In this document: piece after piece, positions 53,360 through 64,000 of the stretch
How the letters are laid out: every line of letters starts with the position of its first letter
How positions within the stretch are numbered: position 1 is the first letter of the stretch
Assembly: GCA_025060595.1 (NCBI GenBank)
Contig: JANXBX010000010.1
Coordinates: 3,528-67,527 of the forward strand
Reading direction: 5' to 3'
From: Synergistota bacterium
Lineage (GTDB): Bacteria > Synergistota > GBS-1
DNA length: 64,000 nucleotides
Notes under the pieces: generated by a model
What the model was told of the DNA's origin: nothing
Seen by the model: the letters and a program-made list of their open reading frames with translations, nothing else
Databases searched by the model: none
Made by a program: the position numbers and the translations under genes

Positions 53360-54706
53360 ATGCCCTTTATTCCTCACACTCAAGAAGATGAAAGAGAGAT
53401 TTTAGATTCTCTTGGAATAAAAAATAAAGAAGAGCTTTTCTCCCATATCCCCCAAGAAATTAGACTCAATAGACCGCTCCATCTTCCTCAGCCTCTTTCA
53501 GAAGTCGAAATAGAAAAAGAGATCCAAAAAATCGCTTCTGTAAATAAAGGAGTAAATGGCTACATTTCCTTTTTAGGAGGTGGAAGCTATAATCACTGGA
53601 TTCCCTCTACAGTAGAATCTATACTATCAAGGGGAGAGATATTTTCTCCCTATACTCCTTACCAACCAGAAGCAAGTCAAGGAACACTTACAATACTTTT
53701 TGAATTCCAAACTATGATGTGCGAATTGTTCGAAATGGAAGTGTCAAATGCCTCCGTTTACGATGGAGCATCAGCTCTTGCAGAAGCATGCCTCATGGCT
53801 CTAAGAATTACAAAAAAGGAGGAGGTCATATTATCATCTGCAATACACCCTGAGTATAGAACAGTTGTAAAAACGTATCTCCAGAGCGCAGGGTTTAGGG
53901 TAAAAGAAACACCCTTTAAAAAGAATGGGAAAACAGACCTTGAGACCTTAGAAAGAAATATATCTAATGACACAGCGGCTTTTGCTATACAAAATCCTAA
54001 CTTCTTCGGAGTTATAGAAGACCTCGAAGGATTAAAGAAACTGCGAGAAAGTAAAGATATCTTACTTATAAGTTGCATAGTTGAACCTATTTCCCTTGGA
54101 GTTCTTAAACCTCCTGGAAGTTACAAATCAGATATAGCTGTTGGAGAGGGAAAATCTTTTGGGATACCTTTAAATTTTGGAGGGCCATACCTTGGAATAT
54201 TCACAAGCAAAATGGAATACGTTAGAAATATGCCAGGAAGAATCGTGGGAGAAACAATAGATATAGAAGGTAAGAGAGGTTTTGTTCTAACCCTTTCAAC
54301 AAGAGAACAACACATAAGAAGAGCTAAGGCTACATCAAACATATGTACTAATCACAACATGTGTGCAATAGCAGCCACTATATATCTTGCATCAGTTGGC
54401 AAAAATGGCTTTAAAAAGATATCAGAAATTAACTTGAAAAAAGCCCATTTCTTAGCAAGGGAACTTCGAAAAAGAGGCTTTGAACTTCTCTTTGACTCTC
54501 CATTTTACAACGAATTTGCAATTAAGCTGAGAAGCCCAGAAAGAGCCTTAAATACTGGCCTTGAGAGAGGGTTTATAGCCGGTCTTCCACTTAAGAGATT
54601 TTACCCAGAACTTGAAGAAGGCCTTCTTATAAATGTCACAGAAGTTCATGATGTCCTTAGTCTAGAAAAATTTGCAGATTTCCTGGAGGAGGTCAAAGAT
54701 GCCTGA
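53360..54706 (+). CDS. gcvPA: Glycine dehydrogenase (decarboxylating) subunit 1
   Basis: The 448-residue protein is the N-terminal half of a split P-protein. It starts MPFIPHTQEDEREILDSLG, with GGGSYNHWIPSTVESILSRGEIFSPYTPYQPEASQGTL as the diagnostic block. The PLP lysine is in the other subunit. Together they decarboxylate glycine and load the methylamine on GcvH. The ATG follows GGAGGG in the end of gcvH. Split P-proteins are usual in thermophilic and Gram-positive bacteria. Confidence 0.97.
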   Translation: MPFIPHTQEDEREILDSLGIKNKEELFSHIPQEIRLNRPLHLPQPLSEVEIEKEIQKIASVNKGVNGYISFLGGGSYNHWIPSTVESILSRGEIFSPYTPYQPEASQGTLTILFEFQTMMCELFEMEVSNASVYDGASALAEACLMALRITKKEEVILSSAIHPEYRTVVKTYLQSAGFRVKETPFKKNGKTDLETLERNISNDTAAFAIQNPNFFGVIEDLEGLKKLRESKDILLISCIVEPISLGVLKPPGSYKSDIAVGEGKSFGIPLNFGGPYLGIFTSKMEYVRNMPGRIVGETIDIEGKRGFVLTLSTREQHIRRAKATSNICTNHNMCAIAATIYLASVGKNGFKKISEINLKKAHFLARELRKRGFELLFDSPFYNEFAIKLRSPERALNTGLERGFIAGLPLKRFYPELEEGLLINVTEVHDVLSLEKFADFLEEVKDA

Positions 54707-56159
54707 GAAGTTAATTTTTGAACTGGGTAGAAGGGACAGGGAAGGGGTATCGGTTCCTCAGGATGAACTTAAAACTTTAAATATAGAAGAACTGCTACCT
54801 AAAGACTTTTTAAGGGATAAACAGCCATGTTTACCCGAAGTAAGCGAAATAGAAGTGGTCAGGCACTATACAAGACTATCTCAATTGAATTTTTGTGTTG
54901 ATACCCATTTCTATCCTCTTGGCTCATGTACAATGAAATACAATCCAAGGATAGGAGAAAAACTCTCTTCTTTAAGTGAATTTACGAACTTGCACCCCTA
55001 TGAACCTGAAGAACTCGTTCAAGGAGCTCTAAAAATTATGTTCGAACTTGGAAAATACTTATGTGAAATTGGAGGGTTTGACGCCATAACATTACAACCC
55101 TCAGCAGGAGCACATGGAGAACTTACCGGCTTACTCCTTATAAGAGCATATCATGAATATAAGGGTAAAAAAAGAAGCAAAGTTATAATACCAGATTCAG
55201 CACATGGTACCAATCCTGCTTCTTGCACCTTAGCCGGATATAAAGCAATAGAAATAAAATCTGGTAAAGATGGCTGCATAGATATAGATAGGTTACGGGA
55301 AGAACTCGATGAAGAGGTAGCTGCTGTAATGATAACTAATCCTAACACTCTTGGAATATTTGAAGAAAATATACTTAAAATTGCTGAGTTAACACACTCT
55401 GTAGGTGCACTTCTTTATGGAGACGGAGCTAATATGAACGCTTTAATGGGGATAAGCCGTCCAGGTGACATGGGATTTGACGTACTACACTTTAACTTAC
55501 ATAAAACCTTTAGTGCACCTCACGGTGGAGGAGGACCTGGTTCAGGACCAGTCGCTGTTAAAAGGGACCTAGAACCCTTTTTACCTGTACCGGTAATAGT
55601 TGAAAGAGATGGTAAGTACCATCTGGATTATAATAGACCCTTAAGCATAGGGAAGGTAAAAAGCTTCTATGGTAATTTTCCCGTAATGTTAAAGGCCTAT
55701 ATATATATAAGGATGATGGGAAGCGAGGGCTTGAAAAAGGCTTCTGAAAATGCTGTGTTAAATGCAAGATATATCATAAGCAAAGTTAAAAATGATTATG
55801 ACCTACCTTATGATAAACCACCCATGCATGAAGGTGTTATATCAGGGAGGAAATTTAAAGAATATGGGATAAAAACATTAGATATAGCTAAACGTCTTCT
55901 TGATTATGGATTTCATCCACCAACAATATACTTCCCACTTATAGTCGAAGAAGCGCTAATGATTGAACCAACGGAAACTGAAACTAAAGAAACTTTAGAT
56001 GCCTTTATAAACGCTATGCTTAATATAGCAAATGAGGCTAAAAACAACCCTGAGCTACTTAAAAACGCTCCCCATAAAACACCTGTAAGAAGACTGGACG
56101 AGGTTAAAGCAGCAAGAGATCTAAAATTAAGATGGGTTGAAAATAAGGGGGGTCTCTAA
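54699..56159 (+). CDS. gcvPB: Glycine dehydrogenase (decarboxylating) subunit 2
   Basis: The protein (486 residues from the ATG at 54699) carries the PLP site: DVLHFNLHKTFSAPHGGGGPGSGPV, with the cofactor lysine in HKT. It starts MPEKLIFELGRRDREGVSVP. The ATG overlaps the gcvPA stop by eight bases and follows GGAGGAGG; upstream in-frame codons belong to gcvPA in another frame. It closes the gcv operon, with its stop codon inside the following terminator stem. Confidence 0.97.
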   Translation: MPEKLIFELGRRDREGVSVPQDELKTLNIEELLPKDFLRDKQPCLPEVSEIEVVRHYTRLSQLNFCVDTHFYPLGSCTMKYNPRIGEKLSSLSEFTNLHPYEPEELVQGALKIMFELGKYLCEIGGFDAITLQPSAGAHGELTGLLLIRAYHEYKGKKRSKVIIPDSAHGTNPASCTLAGYKAIEIKSGKDGCIDIDRLREELDEEVAAVMITNPNTLGIFEENILKIAELTHSVGALLYGDGANMNALMGISRPGDMGFDVLHFNLHKTFSAPHGGGGPGSGPVAVKRDLEPFLPVPVIVERDGKYHLDYNRPLSIGKVKSFYGNFPVMLKAYIYIRMMGSEGLKKASENAVLNARYIISKVKNDYDLPYDKPPMHEGVISGRKFKEYGIKTLDIAKRLLDYGFHPPTIYFPLIVEEALMIEPTETETKETLDAFINAMLNIANEAKNNPELLKNAPHKTPVRRLDEVKAARDLKLRWVENKGGL

Positions 56160-56178
56160 AGTAGAGCCCCCTTATTTA
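56141..56178. terminator. Bidirectional terminator between gcvPB and buk
   Basis: AAATAAGGGGG and CCCCCTTATTT form an eleven-pair stem, with a short inner TCT/AGA pair and a small loop. The A/T flanks give U tracts on both strands. Both convergent genes end inside it: the gcvPB stop is at 56157-56159 and the buk stop at 56172-56174. Confidence 0.85.
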
Positions 56179-57233
56179 TATATCTTGGCTGCTTCCTCCC
56201 CCTTTAAAACTCTTAAAGCTCCTAAAGCTAAAGCTATCATCTCATCCTCACCAGGGTAAACTAAAACCGGCGCTATAAACGAAACTCTTTCCTTTATCCA
56301 AGATGTTATTCTTTCACTATGAGCCATTCCTCCAGTCAGCACTATAGCATCTATGTCTTTACCTAAAACTGAGGCCATTTTACCTATCCATTTAGAAACT
56401 TGATAAGTCATAGCCTTGAGTACAAGTTCAGCAAACTGGTCCCCAGCATCTATCATCTTCTCTACATCTAATGCGCTATTAGTTCCAAAGTATGCCACTA
56501 AACCTCCATTCCCGACTATACGCTTCATAAGAAAATCTAGATCCACTCCCTTTTCAAAAAGATCAAGAACCTTAGTAGTAGGAATACTTGGACATCTCTC
56601 AGGAGTAAACGGACCATCGCCATTTAAAGCATTATTAACATCCACAACCTTTCCTTTTCTATGGGCTCCAACCGATATTCCACCACCTAGGTGAGCTACA
56701 ACCAAGTTAACGCTGTTATAATCCTTACCTAGATCACATGCCACTCTTCTTGCTACCGCCTTTTGATTCAAAGCATGGAATATGCTTCTTCTGGTAATTT
56801 CTTTGAGCCCAGATATTCGAGCTATATCACTAAGCTCATCAACAACCACAGGATCTACTATATAAGCTGGACAGTTAGCCTCCTTAGCTATCTCATAAGC
56901 TAAGATCGCTCCTAAGTTTGATGCATGCTCCCCATACCTGGCGTTCTTTAAATCATCCAAAATCGCTTCATTAACCAAAAACGTCCCACCTGGTATAGGT
57001 TTAAGCAACCCTCCTCTACCTACAACGGCTGAAAGCTCAGCAAGAGATAACTCTTTACTCTTAAGAAAATTTAAAATTATGTTTTTTCTAAACTGGTACT
57101 GATCTATTATTCTAGCATACTTACTTAACTCATCTTTAGGATGTCTCAAAGTCTCTGAGAAAAGCTCCTTATCCCTATCGAAAATGGCCACTTTCGTAGA
57201 GGTAGAACCTGGGTTTATAACCAGGATAAGCAT
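56172..57233 (-). CDS. buk: Butyrate kinase
   Basis: The protein (353 residues from the ATG at 57233) makes ATP from butyryl phosphate. ASKHA-fold sites are intact: phosphate 1 LVINPGSTSTKVAIF at the start, GRGGLLKPIPGGTF, VVAHLGGGISVGAHRKGKVVDVNNALNGDGPF, the hinge GGLVAYFGTNSALDV and the adenosine motif AIVLTGGMAHSERI. The frame can be read ten codons further to a GTG that overlaps ptb; the ATG fits the family start. It may act on branched acyl phosphates from amino-acid fermentation as well. Confidence 0.95.
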   Translation of the reverse strand: MLILVINPGSTSTKVAIFDRDKELFSETLRHPKDELSKYARIIDQYQFRKNIILNFLKSKELSLAELSAVVGRGGLLKPIPGGTFLVNEAILDDLKNARYGEHASNLGAILAYEIAKEANCPAYIVDPVVVDELSDIARISGLKEITRRSIFHALNQKAVARRVACDLGKDYNSVNLVVAHLGGGISVGAHRKGKVVDVNNALNGDGPFTPERCPSIPTTKVLDLFEKGVDLDFLMKRIVGNGGLVAYFGTNSALDVEKMIDAGDQFAELVLKAMTYQVSKWIGKMASVLGKDIDAIVLTGGMAHSERITSWIKERVSFIAPVLVYPGEDEMIALALGALRVLKGEEAAKIYK

Positions 57234-57250
57234 GGCCTTTTTGAAACTAA

Positions 57251-58147
57251 CTACATAGCACAAACAGCGGCTAAAGCTATAGAAAGAAGTTTGGCTTCAG
57301 CACTATCAGCTCTTGATGTTAGAACAATGGGAACCTTAGCTCCCATAACGACACTCGCTGTCTTTGCCCCAGCTATAAAAATCAAAGCTTTATAAAGAAC
57401 GTTCCCAGCATCTATATCAGGGAGAACCAATATATCCGCTTTTCCTGCAACTTGACTCTCTATCTTCTTATGCTTAGCCGCTTCCTCTGAAACCGCATTG
57501 TCAAGAGCAAATGGTCCATCTATTATACATCCCTTAATTTGACCACGCTGGTTCATTTTAGAAAGAATAGCCGCATCAATGGTAGCCGGAATTTTAGGAT
57601 TCACTACTTCAACAGCACTAACTATAGCAACCTTGGGATTATCGTAACCCAACTTGTGCATTACATCTACAGCGTTGTTTATAAGATCTACCTTCTGCTC
57701 CAACTCGGGAGCAATAGTTATACCAGCATCTGTAATAGCAAAAACACGAGGATAAGTCGAAAGCTCAAAAAGAGAAACCATAGAAAGAACTCTACCAGTT
57801 CTCAAACCTCTTTCCTTATCAAGAACAGCTCTCGCAAGGTCAGCAGTTTGAATATAACCTTTCATTAAAAAGTCGCACTTTCCTTCCCTTACGAGATCGA
57901 CAGCTTTATATGCAGCATCCACAGGTCTAGGGATATCGTAAATCTCGTAGTTGCTCAAATCAATTTTCAACTCCTCAGCTATTTTTTCAATGGTAGGCTT
58001 AGAACCTACCAAGACACCGCTAACGATCTCTCGCTTTCGAGCATCCTCAACAGCCTCAAGAACATGAGCATCCTCCGCAGCAGCGACAGCAAGTCGCATT
58101 CTTTTACCGCGCGCTATGTCTAACAATTCTAATAAGCTTTTTAGCAA
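57251..58147 (-). CDS. ptb: Phosphate butyryltransferase
   Basis: The 298-residue enzyme converts butyryl-CoA and phosphate to butyryl phosphate for Buk. It shows the phosphotransacetylase-family fold: AAAEDAHVLEAVEDARKREIV, VDLVREGKCDFLMKGYIQTADLARAVL, ITDAGITIAPELEQKVDLINNAVD and GPFALDNAVSEEAAKHKKI, with VLPDIDAGNVLYKALIF. Start is a TTG immediately after the TAG of the preceding kinase-like gene, set by GGAGGTGG. The ptb-buk order and spacing point to one transcript. Confidence 0.95.
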   Translation of the reverse strand: MLKSLLELLDIARGKRMRLAVAAAEDAHVLEAVEDARKREIVSGVLVGSKPTIEKIAEELKIDLSNYEIYDIPRPVDAAYKAVDLVREGKCDFLMKGYIQTADLARAVLDKERGLRTGRVLSMVSLFELSTYPRVFAITDAGITIAPELEQKVDLINNAVDVMHKLGYDNPKVAIVSAVEVVNPKIPATIDAAILSKMNQRGQIKGCIIDGPFALDNAVSEEAAKHKKIESQVAGKADILVLPDIDAGNVLYKALIFIAGAKTASVVMGAKVPIVLTSRADSAEAKLLSIALAAVCAM

Positions 58148-59912
<1,765 letters not shown>

Positions 59913-59938
59913 TTAAAAATCTTAAAGGAGGGATGCCC

Positions 59939-60151
59939 ATGGGAAAAGGTGCTGCGGTATTTTGGGGATGTATAGTTCCATGGTTAGCCTACGTAGTGAT
60001 CTCTCCCTTCTTCAACTTTTTTGATCCAAAAACGAAAAGCCCTCTGATCTTAGGAATGCCTCCCCTTATGTTCTGGGACATACTATGGATTATCCTAACA
60101 CCATTTTGCCTCCTTATTGCCTATAGCATTGAGAAAAAGGGGTGGTCCTAA
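59939..60151 (+). CDS. Small membrane partner of an SSS symporter (DUF3311-like)
   Basis: The 70-residue protein has two membrane segments (about residues 5-25 and 40-62), separated by NFFDPKTKSPLILGMPPLMFWD. This NxFDP...GMPxLFxW pattern is typical of DUF3311 proteins found before sodium:solute symporters. The ATG at 59939 has better spacing to AAAGGAGGG than the ATG two codons earlier. Its stop overlaps the symporter ATG (TAATG). Confidence 0.82.
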   Translation: MGKGAAVFWGCIVPWLAYVVISPFFNFFDPKTKSPLILGMPPLMFWDILWIILTPFCLLIAYSIEKKGWS

Positions 60152-61605
60152 TGTCTCAAGCAGCAATTGCTTTAACGATAATCTTCGGGTGGATCATATT
60201 AACATTAGTAGTCGGGGTTTTAGCAGGAGTTAAAAAGAAGTTTACCCTTGACGGATATCTAGTATCTGGAAGATCCCTTAGCTTTATCTTTCTTTACATG
60301 CTTCTTGCTGGCGAAATTTATAGCGCTTACGCTTTTCTAGGAACAGCCGGCTGGGCTTATTCTTTCGGCATGCCTATAATGTACGCTCTAGGATATGGAA
60401 TTTTGGCTTATGCTTTCGGCTATTTCTTTGCAGAGTATGTTTGGAAAGCTGGAAAGGCTTTCGGGTTTGTTACACAAGCGGATTTCTTTAAAAAGAGATA
60501 CAATAGTACCTTTTTAGGAGTATTAGTAGCATTAATAGGCATAGTATTCAATGTACCTTATATTCAGCTTCAGCTCCAGGGTCTTGGTTATATATTAAAT
60601 GCAGCATCTTTGGGACAAATATCTATCAACACTGGAATAGTTCTAGGCATGTTAATAATGCTTGCTTATGTATACACAAGTGGATTAAGAGGAATAGCCT
60701 GGACTAACTTCTTACAGTCACTAATGATGTTCATAGTAGCATGGGCAGTGGTATTCGCGATACCTTTTATTAAGTTTGGTAGCCTTGAAAATCTCATGAA
60801 AACTCTGGCAGAGGTTAAACCTGGACATCTTGTTTTATCTGGCAAAATGGGAATACCTTGGTACATCTCAACCTTGATCTTATGTGGACTTGGCTTCTTT
60901 ATGTATCCTCAAATGTGGCCATCTCTATACAGCTCAAAAGATATAAGAGCTCTGAAAAGAACCTATGTTGCCCTTCCGTTTTACTCACTATTTATGGTAC
61001 CAGTAATATTAACAGGTTTAGCAGTAGCAGCATTAAACATGAAAATATCTCCTGCAGATGCTGCAGTTCTTGAGGGAGTTAAACTAGTATATCCAGAGTG
61101 GGTTTTAGGAGTAGTTGGAGCAGCTGGCTTTGCAGCAGCCTCATCAACGGCAAGCGCAATAATACTTACCTTAGCTGGTCTACTATCTAAGAACCTTTAT
61201 GCTCTCGTGAAGAAAGATGCCTCCGATAAGGAATTAGTCCTAGTAAGTAGAATAAGCGTCTTAATATTTGGTCTTTCGGCAATGTTTTTAGCTCTTTACG
61301 CTTCTGGAAGATTAGTCGCCCTACTACTTTTGGCCTATGCTGGGATTACACAGATGTTCCCAGGTGCCTTCCTAGGTTTATTCTTTAAGAGATTTAATAA
61401 AACAGCTATCGGAGCAGGAATGATAGCTGGACTCATTACTATAACTTATCTAAGATTCTTCGGTCCCGGAGACTACTTAGGTATTCATTTTGGTCTATGG
61501 GGATTAGCTGTGAATATGATAGTGGTTCTAATAGTAGCAGCTTTAAGCAAAGAGGATGAAAATCTTAAACCTTTCATGGACGGTATAAAATCTATAAAGC
61601 TTTGA
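60151..61605 (+). CDS. Sodium:solute symporter (SSS/SLC5 family)
   Basis: The protein (484 residues from the ATG at 60151) has about thirteen membrane segments. Landmarks are YLVSGRSLSFIFLYMLLAGEIYSAYAFLGTAGWAYSFG, FVTQADFFKKRYNS, YTSGLRGIAWTNFLQSLMMF and GFAAASSTASAIILTLAGLLSKN. In the last, the usual A-A-x-x-S-T-x-x-S sodium-site motif is recognisable. Substrate unknown; monocarboxylates fit with the GlcD-type oxidase gene that follows, but a terminator lies between. It is clearly different from the PanF-type symporter at 48064-49545. Confidence 0.9.
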   Translation: MSQAAIALTIIFGWIILTLVVGVLAGVKKKFTLDGYLVSGRSLSFIFLYMLLAGEIYSAYAFLGTAGWAYSFGMPIMYALGYGILAYAFGYFFAEYVWKAGKAFGFVTQADFFKKRYNSTFLGVLVALIGIVFNVPYIQLQLQGLGYILNAASLGQISINTGIVLGMLIMLAYVYTSGLRGIAWTNFLQSLMMFIVAWAVVFAIPFIKFGSLENLMKTLAEVKPGHLVLSGKMGIPWYISTLILCGLGFFMYPQMWPSLYSSKDIRALKRTYVALPFYSLFMVPVILTGLAVAALNMKISPADAAVLEGVKLVYPEWVLGVVGAAGFAAASSTASAIILTLAGLLSKNLYALVKKDASDKELVLVSRISVLIFGLSAMFLALYASGRLVALLLLAYAGITQMFPGAFLGLFFKRFNKTAIGAGMIAGLITITYLRFFGPGDYLGIHFGLWGLAVNMIVVLIVAALSKEDENLKPFMDGIKSIKL

Positions 61606-61630
61606 AACAAAGCGACTAAGCACTTAAAAT

Positions 61631-61676
61631 AAGCTCCTGGGGTGATGATATAATAGGCCCCAGGAGCTTTTATTTT
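61631..61676 (+). terminator. Intrinsic terminator after the symporter gene
   Basis: A perfect 12-base stem (AAGCTCCTGGGG / CCCCAGGAGCTT) with a 15-base loop is followed by TTATTTT on the plus strand. It separates the symporter from the GlcD-type gene. Confidence 0.82.
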
Positions 61677-61693
61677 AAGGGAGGATATAAAAT

Positions 61694-63109
61694 GTGAATT
61701 ACAGGAAGGTCGATACTAACATTCTGGAAAAGCTTAAAAAAATATGTGGTGAAAAAGACGTTATATATGAGGACAAAGAAAAACTTGAAAGCTACGCCTG
61801 TGATGAATCAGGGAAACTCTTCTGTAAGATTCCAGAAGTAGTTGTAAAACCAGAAAATACAGAAGAAGTTTCCCAGGTAATGGCACTTGCAAATGAATAC
61901 CTTATTCCGGTAACTCCTCGAGGAGCGGGAAGCGGACTAGCAGGGGCTTCAATTCCAATATGCGGAGGTATAGTTCTATCTATGGAGAAAATGAACAAGA
62001 TCATCGAGATAGACAGGATAAATAGGGTTGCCGTAGTCGAACCTGGAGTTATAACTAATGATCTATGTAAAAAGGTGGAAGAAGAAGGATTATACTATGC
62101 AGGATATCCTATGAGTGTCGGATTAAGCACTATTGGTGGAAACGTAGCAACCAATGCTGGTGGAAGCAAAGTAATAAGATATGGTAATACGAGAAAACAC
62201 GTCCTTGGAGCTGAGGTAGTACTTCCTACAGGAGAAATACTAATGCTTGGGGGGAAAAGAAGAAAGGAAACATGGGGATACGATCTCCTCGATTTACTCA
62301 TAGGCTCTGAAGGAACCTTATGTATATTTACAAAGCTCATCTTAAATCTAATACCCCTTCCTAAAAAAACTGTTGACCTTCTGACCCCATTTAAAAGCAT
62401 TGAAGATGTTATAGAAGCAATTAAAGAAATATTTTTAGAAGCTAAAAACATACCAACAGCAATAGAATTTATAGACAAACGCTCAATAGATATAGCTAGT
62501 AGATATCTTAACCTATCATTACCATTACAAGATAAAGCTCAAGCTTTCCTTATAATACAAATTGAAGGAAGTTCTAATAAAGAGCTTGAGGATGCTTATG
62601 AAAAGGTTGGAAAAGCCTGTCTTAAAAATGGAGCGCTAGATGTTTTCGTTGCAGACAATAGAGCAAATTCTGAAAAGATATGGAGAATAAGAAAGGAGAT
62701 AACAGAATCTTTAAAAAACAAAGATCCCTATGTTTCCTTAAGTGGAGATATGGTTGTCCCCGTTTCGGAGATACCAAAGATGCTAAGAAAAATCAAAGAA
62801 ATCGAGAAAAAATATGGGATAGAAACGGCTACTATAGGACATATAGGGGATGGTAACCTCCATCCTGCATTATTTAAACCTTTTAATATCTCTCCAGAAG
62901 AGTGGATTACGCTTTCAGAAAAGATAATAGAAGAGCTAATAGAGGAAGCAGTCAAACTTGGAGGAGCAGGAAGTGGAGAACATGGTGTTGGTTTCCTAAA
63001 GAAAAAAGCATTCTTAAAAACGAAAACTCCTAAGGAAATAGAATTAATGAGAGGGATAAAAAAGCTCTTTGATCCAAACATGATACTTAACCCTGAAAAG
63101 GTAATATAA
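61694..63109 (+). CDS. FAD-linked oxidase of the GlcD / D-lactate dehydrogenase family
   Basis: The 471-residue protein has the PCMH FAD-binding domain (PVTPRGAGSGLAGASIPICGGIVLSMEKMNKI, GGNVATNAGGSKVIRYGNTRKHVLGAEVVLP) and the FAD-oxidase C domain with HIGDGNLHPALF and GAGSGEHGVGFLKK. It should oxidise D-lactate, glycolate or another 2-hydroxy acid in the cytoplasm. No Fe-S GlcF partner follows. Start is a GTG at 61694, nine bases after GGGAGGA; an ATG two bases earlier runs directly into a stop. Confidence 0.93.
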   Translation: MNYRKVDTNILEKLKKICGEKDVIYEDKEKLESYACDESGKLFCKIPEVVVKPENTEEVSQVMALANEYLIPVTPRGAGSGLAGASIPICGGIVLSMEKMNKIIEIDRINRVAVVEPGVITNDLCKKVEEEGLYYAGYPMSVGLSTIGGNVATNAGGSKVIRYGNTRKHVLGAEVVLPTGEILMLGGKRRKETWGYDLLDLLIGSEGTLCIFTKLILNLIPLPKKTVDLLTPFKSIEDVIEAIKEIFLEAKNIPTAIEFIDKRSIDIASRYLNLSLPLQDKAQAFLIIQIEGSSNKELEDAYEKVGKACLKNGALDVFVADNRANSEKIWRIRKEITESLKNKDPYVSLSGDMVVPVSEIPKMLRKIKEIEKKYGIETATIGHIGDGNLHPALFKPFNISPEEWITLSEKIIEELIEEAVKLGGAGSGEHGVGFLKKKAFLKTKTPKEIELMRGIKKLFDPNMILNPEKVI

Positions 63110-63129
63110 TATATATGGGGTGACTAAGC

Positions 63130-64000
63130 GTGCTAGAATATCCTAAAAAGTATGATGTAATAGTCATAGGGGGAGGACATGCCGGTTGCGAAGCTGCATT
63201 AGCAACCGCAAGAATGGGTTTCCAGACATTACTATTAACTCTCTACTTGGATAGTATAGCTTTAATGGCCTGTAATCCATCCGTAGGTGGACCAGGAAAG
63301 GGACATTTAGTGAGAGAGATAGATGCTTTGGGAGGAGAGATGGGCAGAAACATAGATGAAACTATGATCCACATAAGGATATTGAATGAAAGCAAGGGCC
63401 CTGCAGTCCAAGCTTACAGAGCCCAAGCTGATAAGAGAGAATACCACTTAAGAATGAAACGTATCCTTGAAAACCAGAGAAACTTAGATGTAAAACAAGG
63501 AATGGTAGAGGAAATAATCGTTGAAAGGGGAAAAGTCGTCGGAGTAGGGGTAAGAGAAGGATGGGTATTTAAAGGAAAGTGTGTTATAGTTGCAACAGGG
63601 GTATATCTAAGAGGCTTAGTCCATATAGGTTTAACTCATTTTGAAAGCGGTCCCCTTGGAGAATCAGCTGCATGGAAGCTTTCTGAATCTCTAAAAAGGT
63701 TAGGATTAAAGCTTGGGAGACTCAAAACTGGAACGTGCGCAAGGATAGATGGGAAAACCATCGATTTTTCAAGCTTAATTCCCCAACCATCAGCAGAAGA
63801 ACCTTTATCCTTTTCATTCAGGTCTGAGAAGAGAATCTGCAGAGGCTATTTCTGTTGGATGACAAGAACTAATGAAAAAACACATGAGATAATAAGAAAT
63901 TCTCTTGACAGATCCCCTTTGTTTACGGGTGTTATAGAAGGAAGAGGACCAAGATATTGTCCATCTATAGAGGATAAAGTAGTAAGATTTCCAGATAGAA
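63130..64000 (+). CDS. mnmG: tRNA uridine-34 5-carboxymethylaminomethyl synthase MnmG (3' end cut by window)
   Basis: About 290 residues are visible from a GTG at 63130, seven bases after a GGGG site. The FAD loop DVIVIGGGHAGCEAALATARMG, CNPSVGGPGKGHLVREIDALGG and KGPAVQAYRAQADKREY are diagnostic of MnmG (GidA), as are VATGVYLRG and the later RLKTGTCARI. With MnmE it installs the aminomethyl group at wobble U34 of tRNAs, including the TCT-anticodon tRNA-Arg in this window. The reading frame runs past the right edge. Confidence 0.96.
   Translation, partial: MLEYPKKYDVIVIGGGHAGCEAALATARMGFQTLLLTLYLDSIALMACNPSVGGPGKGHLVREIDALGGEMGRNIDETMIHIRILNESKGPAVQAYRAQADKREYHLRMKRILENQRNLDVKQGMVEEIIVERGKVVGVGVREGWVFKGKCVIVATGVYLRGLVHIGLTHFESGPLGESAAWKLSESLKRLGLKLGRLKTGTCARIDGKTIDFSSLIPQPSAEEPLSFSFRSEKRICRGYFCWMTRTNEKTHEIIRNSLDRSPLFTGVIEGRGPRYCPSIEDKVVRFPDR

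Overview
The window is a compact, AT-rich stretch of bacterial chromosome. Genes are packed head to tail with overlaps or gaps of a few bases, and no stretch above 300 bases lacks a gene. There are no phage genes, insertion sequences or CRISPR arrays. The content points to an anaerobic, amino-acid-fermenting, probably thermophilic bacterium: Lys/Glu/Ile-rich proteins, phosphate butyryltransferase and butyrate kinase, a split glycine cleavage P-protein, a rubredoxin fusion, TRAP and sodium/solute transporters, and no oxygen-respiration genes. This gene mix occurs in Synergistota, Thermotogota and Atribacterota-like lineages. I cannot fix the phylum from sequence alone.

Layout. Positions 1-22967 read leftward as one very long run: trigger factor, ClpP, ClpX, Lon, EngB, ValS, FolC, CCA-adding enzyme, a Gfo/Idh dehydrogenase, a cysteine-rich FAD protein, an unlisted 52-residue membrane peptide, a secreted TPR/NHL protein, GalU, GlmS, thioredoxin reductase, and then a surface-glycan group (MurJ-like flippase, methyltransferase, glycosyltransferase). 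Six CCA-encoding tRNA genes (Pro, Gly, Arg, His, Lys, Leu) lie upstream on the same strand, with a terminator before tig. A rightward RCK potassium channel follows. Positions 24719-31355 read leftward: RmuC, tandem HD/HD-GYP, flavin reductase-rubredoxin, an RdgB-LarE fusion, a flavoprotein, a MobA-like nucleotidyltransferase, an AhpD-like protein and an RsuA-type pseudouridine synthase. A TRAP transporter (dctP-dctQ-dctM) converges on a DUF2848 gene. Nitroreductase, a winged-helix peptide and a B3/B4 protein stand divergent from ileS-lspA-rluD.

Positions 40882-49832 read leftward as an amino-acid uptake and breakdown operon: small PanF partner, PanF-type symporter, M20 hydrolase, class III aminotransferase, asparaginase, ADP-ribosylglycohydrolase, GGDEF protein and an RqcH/NFACT protein. 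Positions 50008-56159 read rightward: a membrane diguanylate cyclase heading gcvT-gcvH-gcvPA-gcvPB. Convergent to it are tgt, a truncated butyrate-kinase-like gene, ptb and buk. Rightward from 59939 come a DUF3311/symporter pair, a GlcD-type FAD oxidase and the start of mnmG.

How the genes fit together: imported peptides and amino acids would be split by M20 and asparaginase, transaminated, or cleaved as glycine. Ptb-Buk could yield ATP from acyl-CoA. Three c-di-GMP proteins (two GGDEF, one HD-GYP) sit among these genes.

Points most worth following are the kinase-like remnant beside ptb-buk, two genes that appear to start at ATC and CTG, the RdgB-LarE fusion in a possible cofactor cluster, the cyclase heading the gcv operon, the palindromes around the TRAP operon, and the small membrane gene at 9076-9234.
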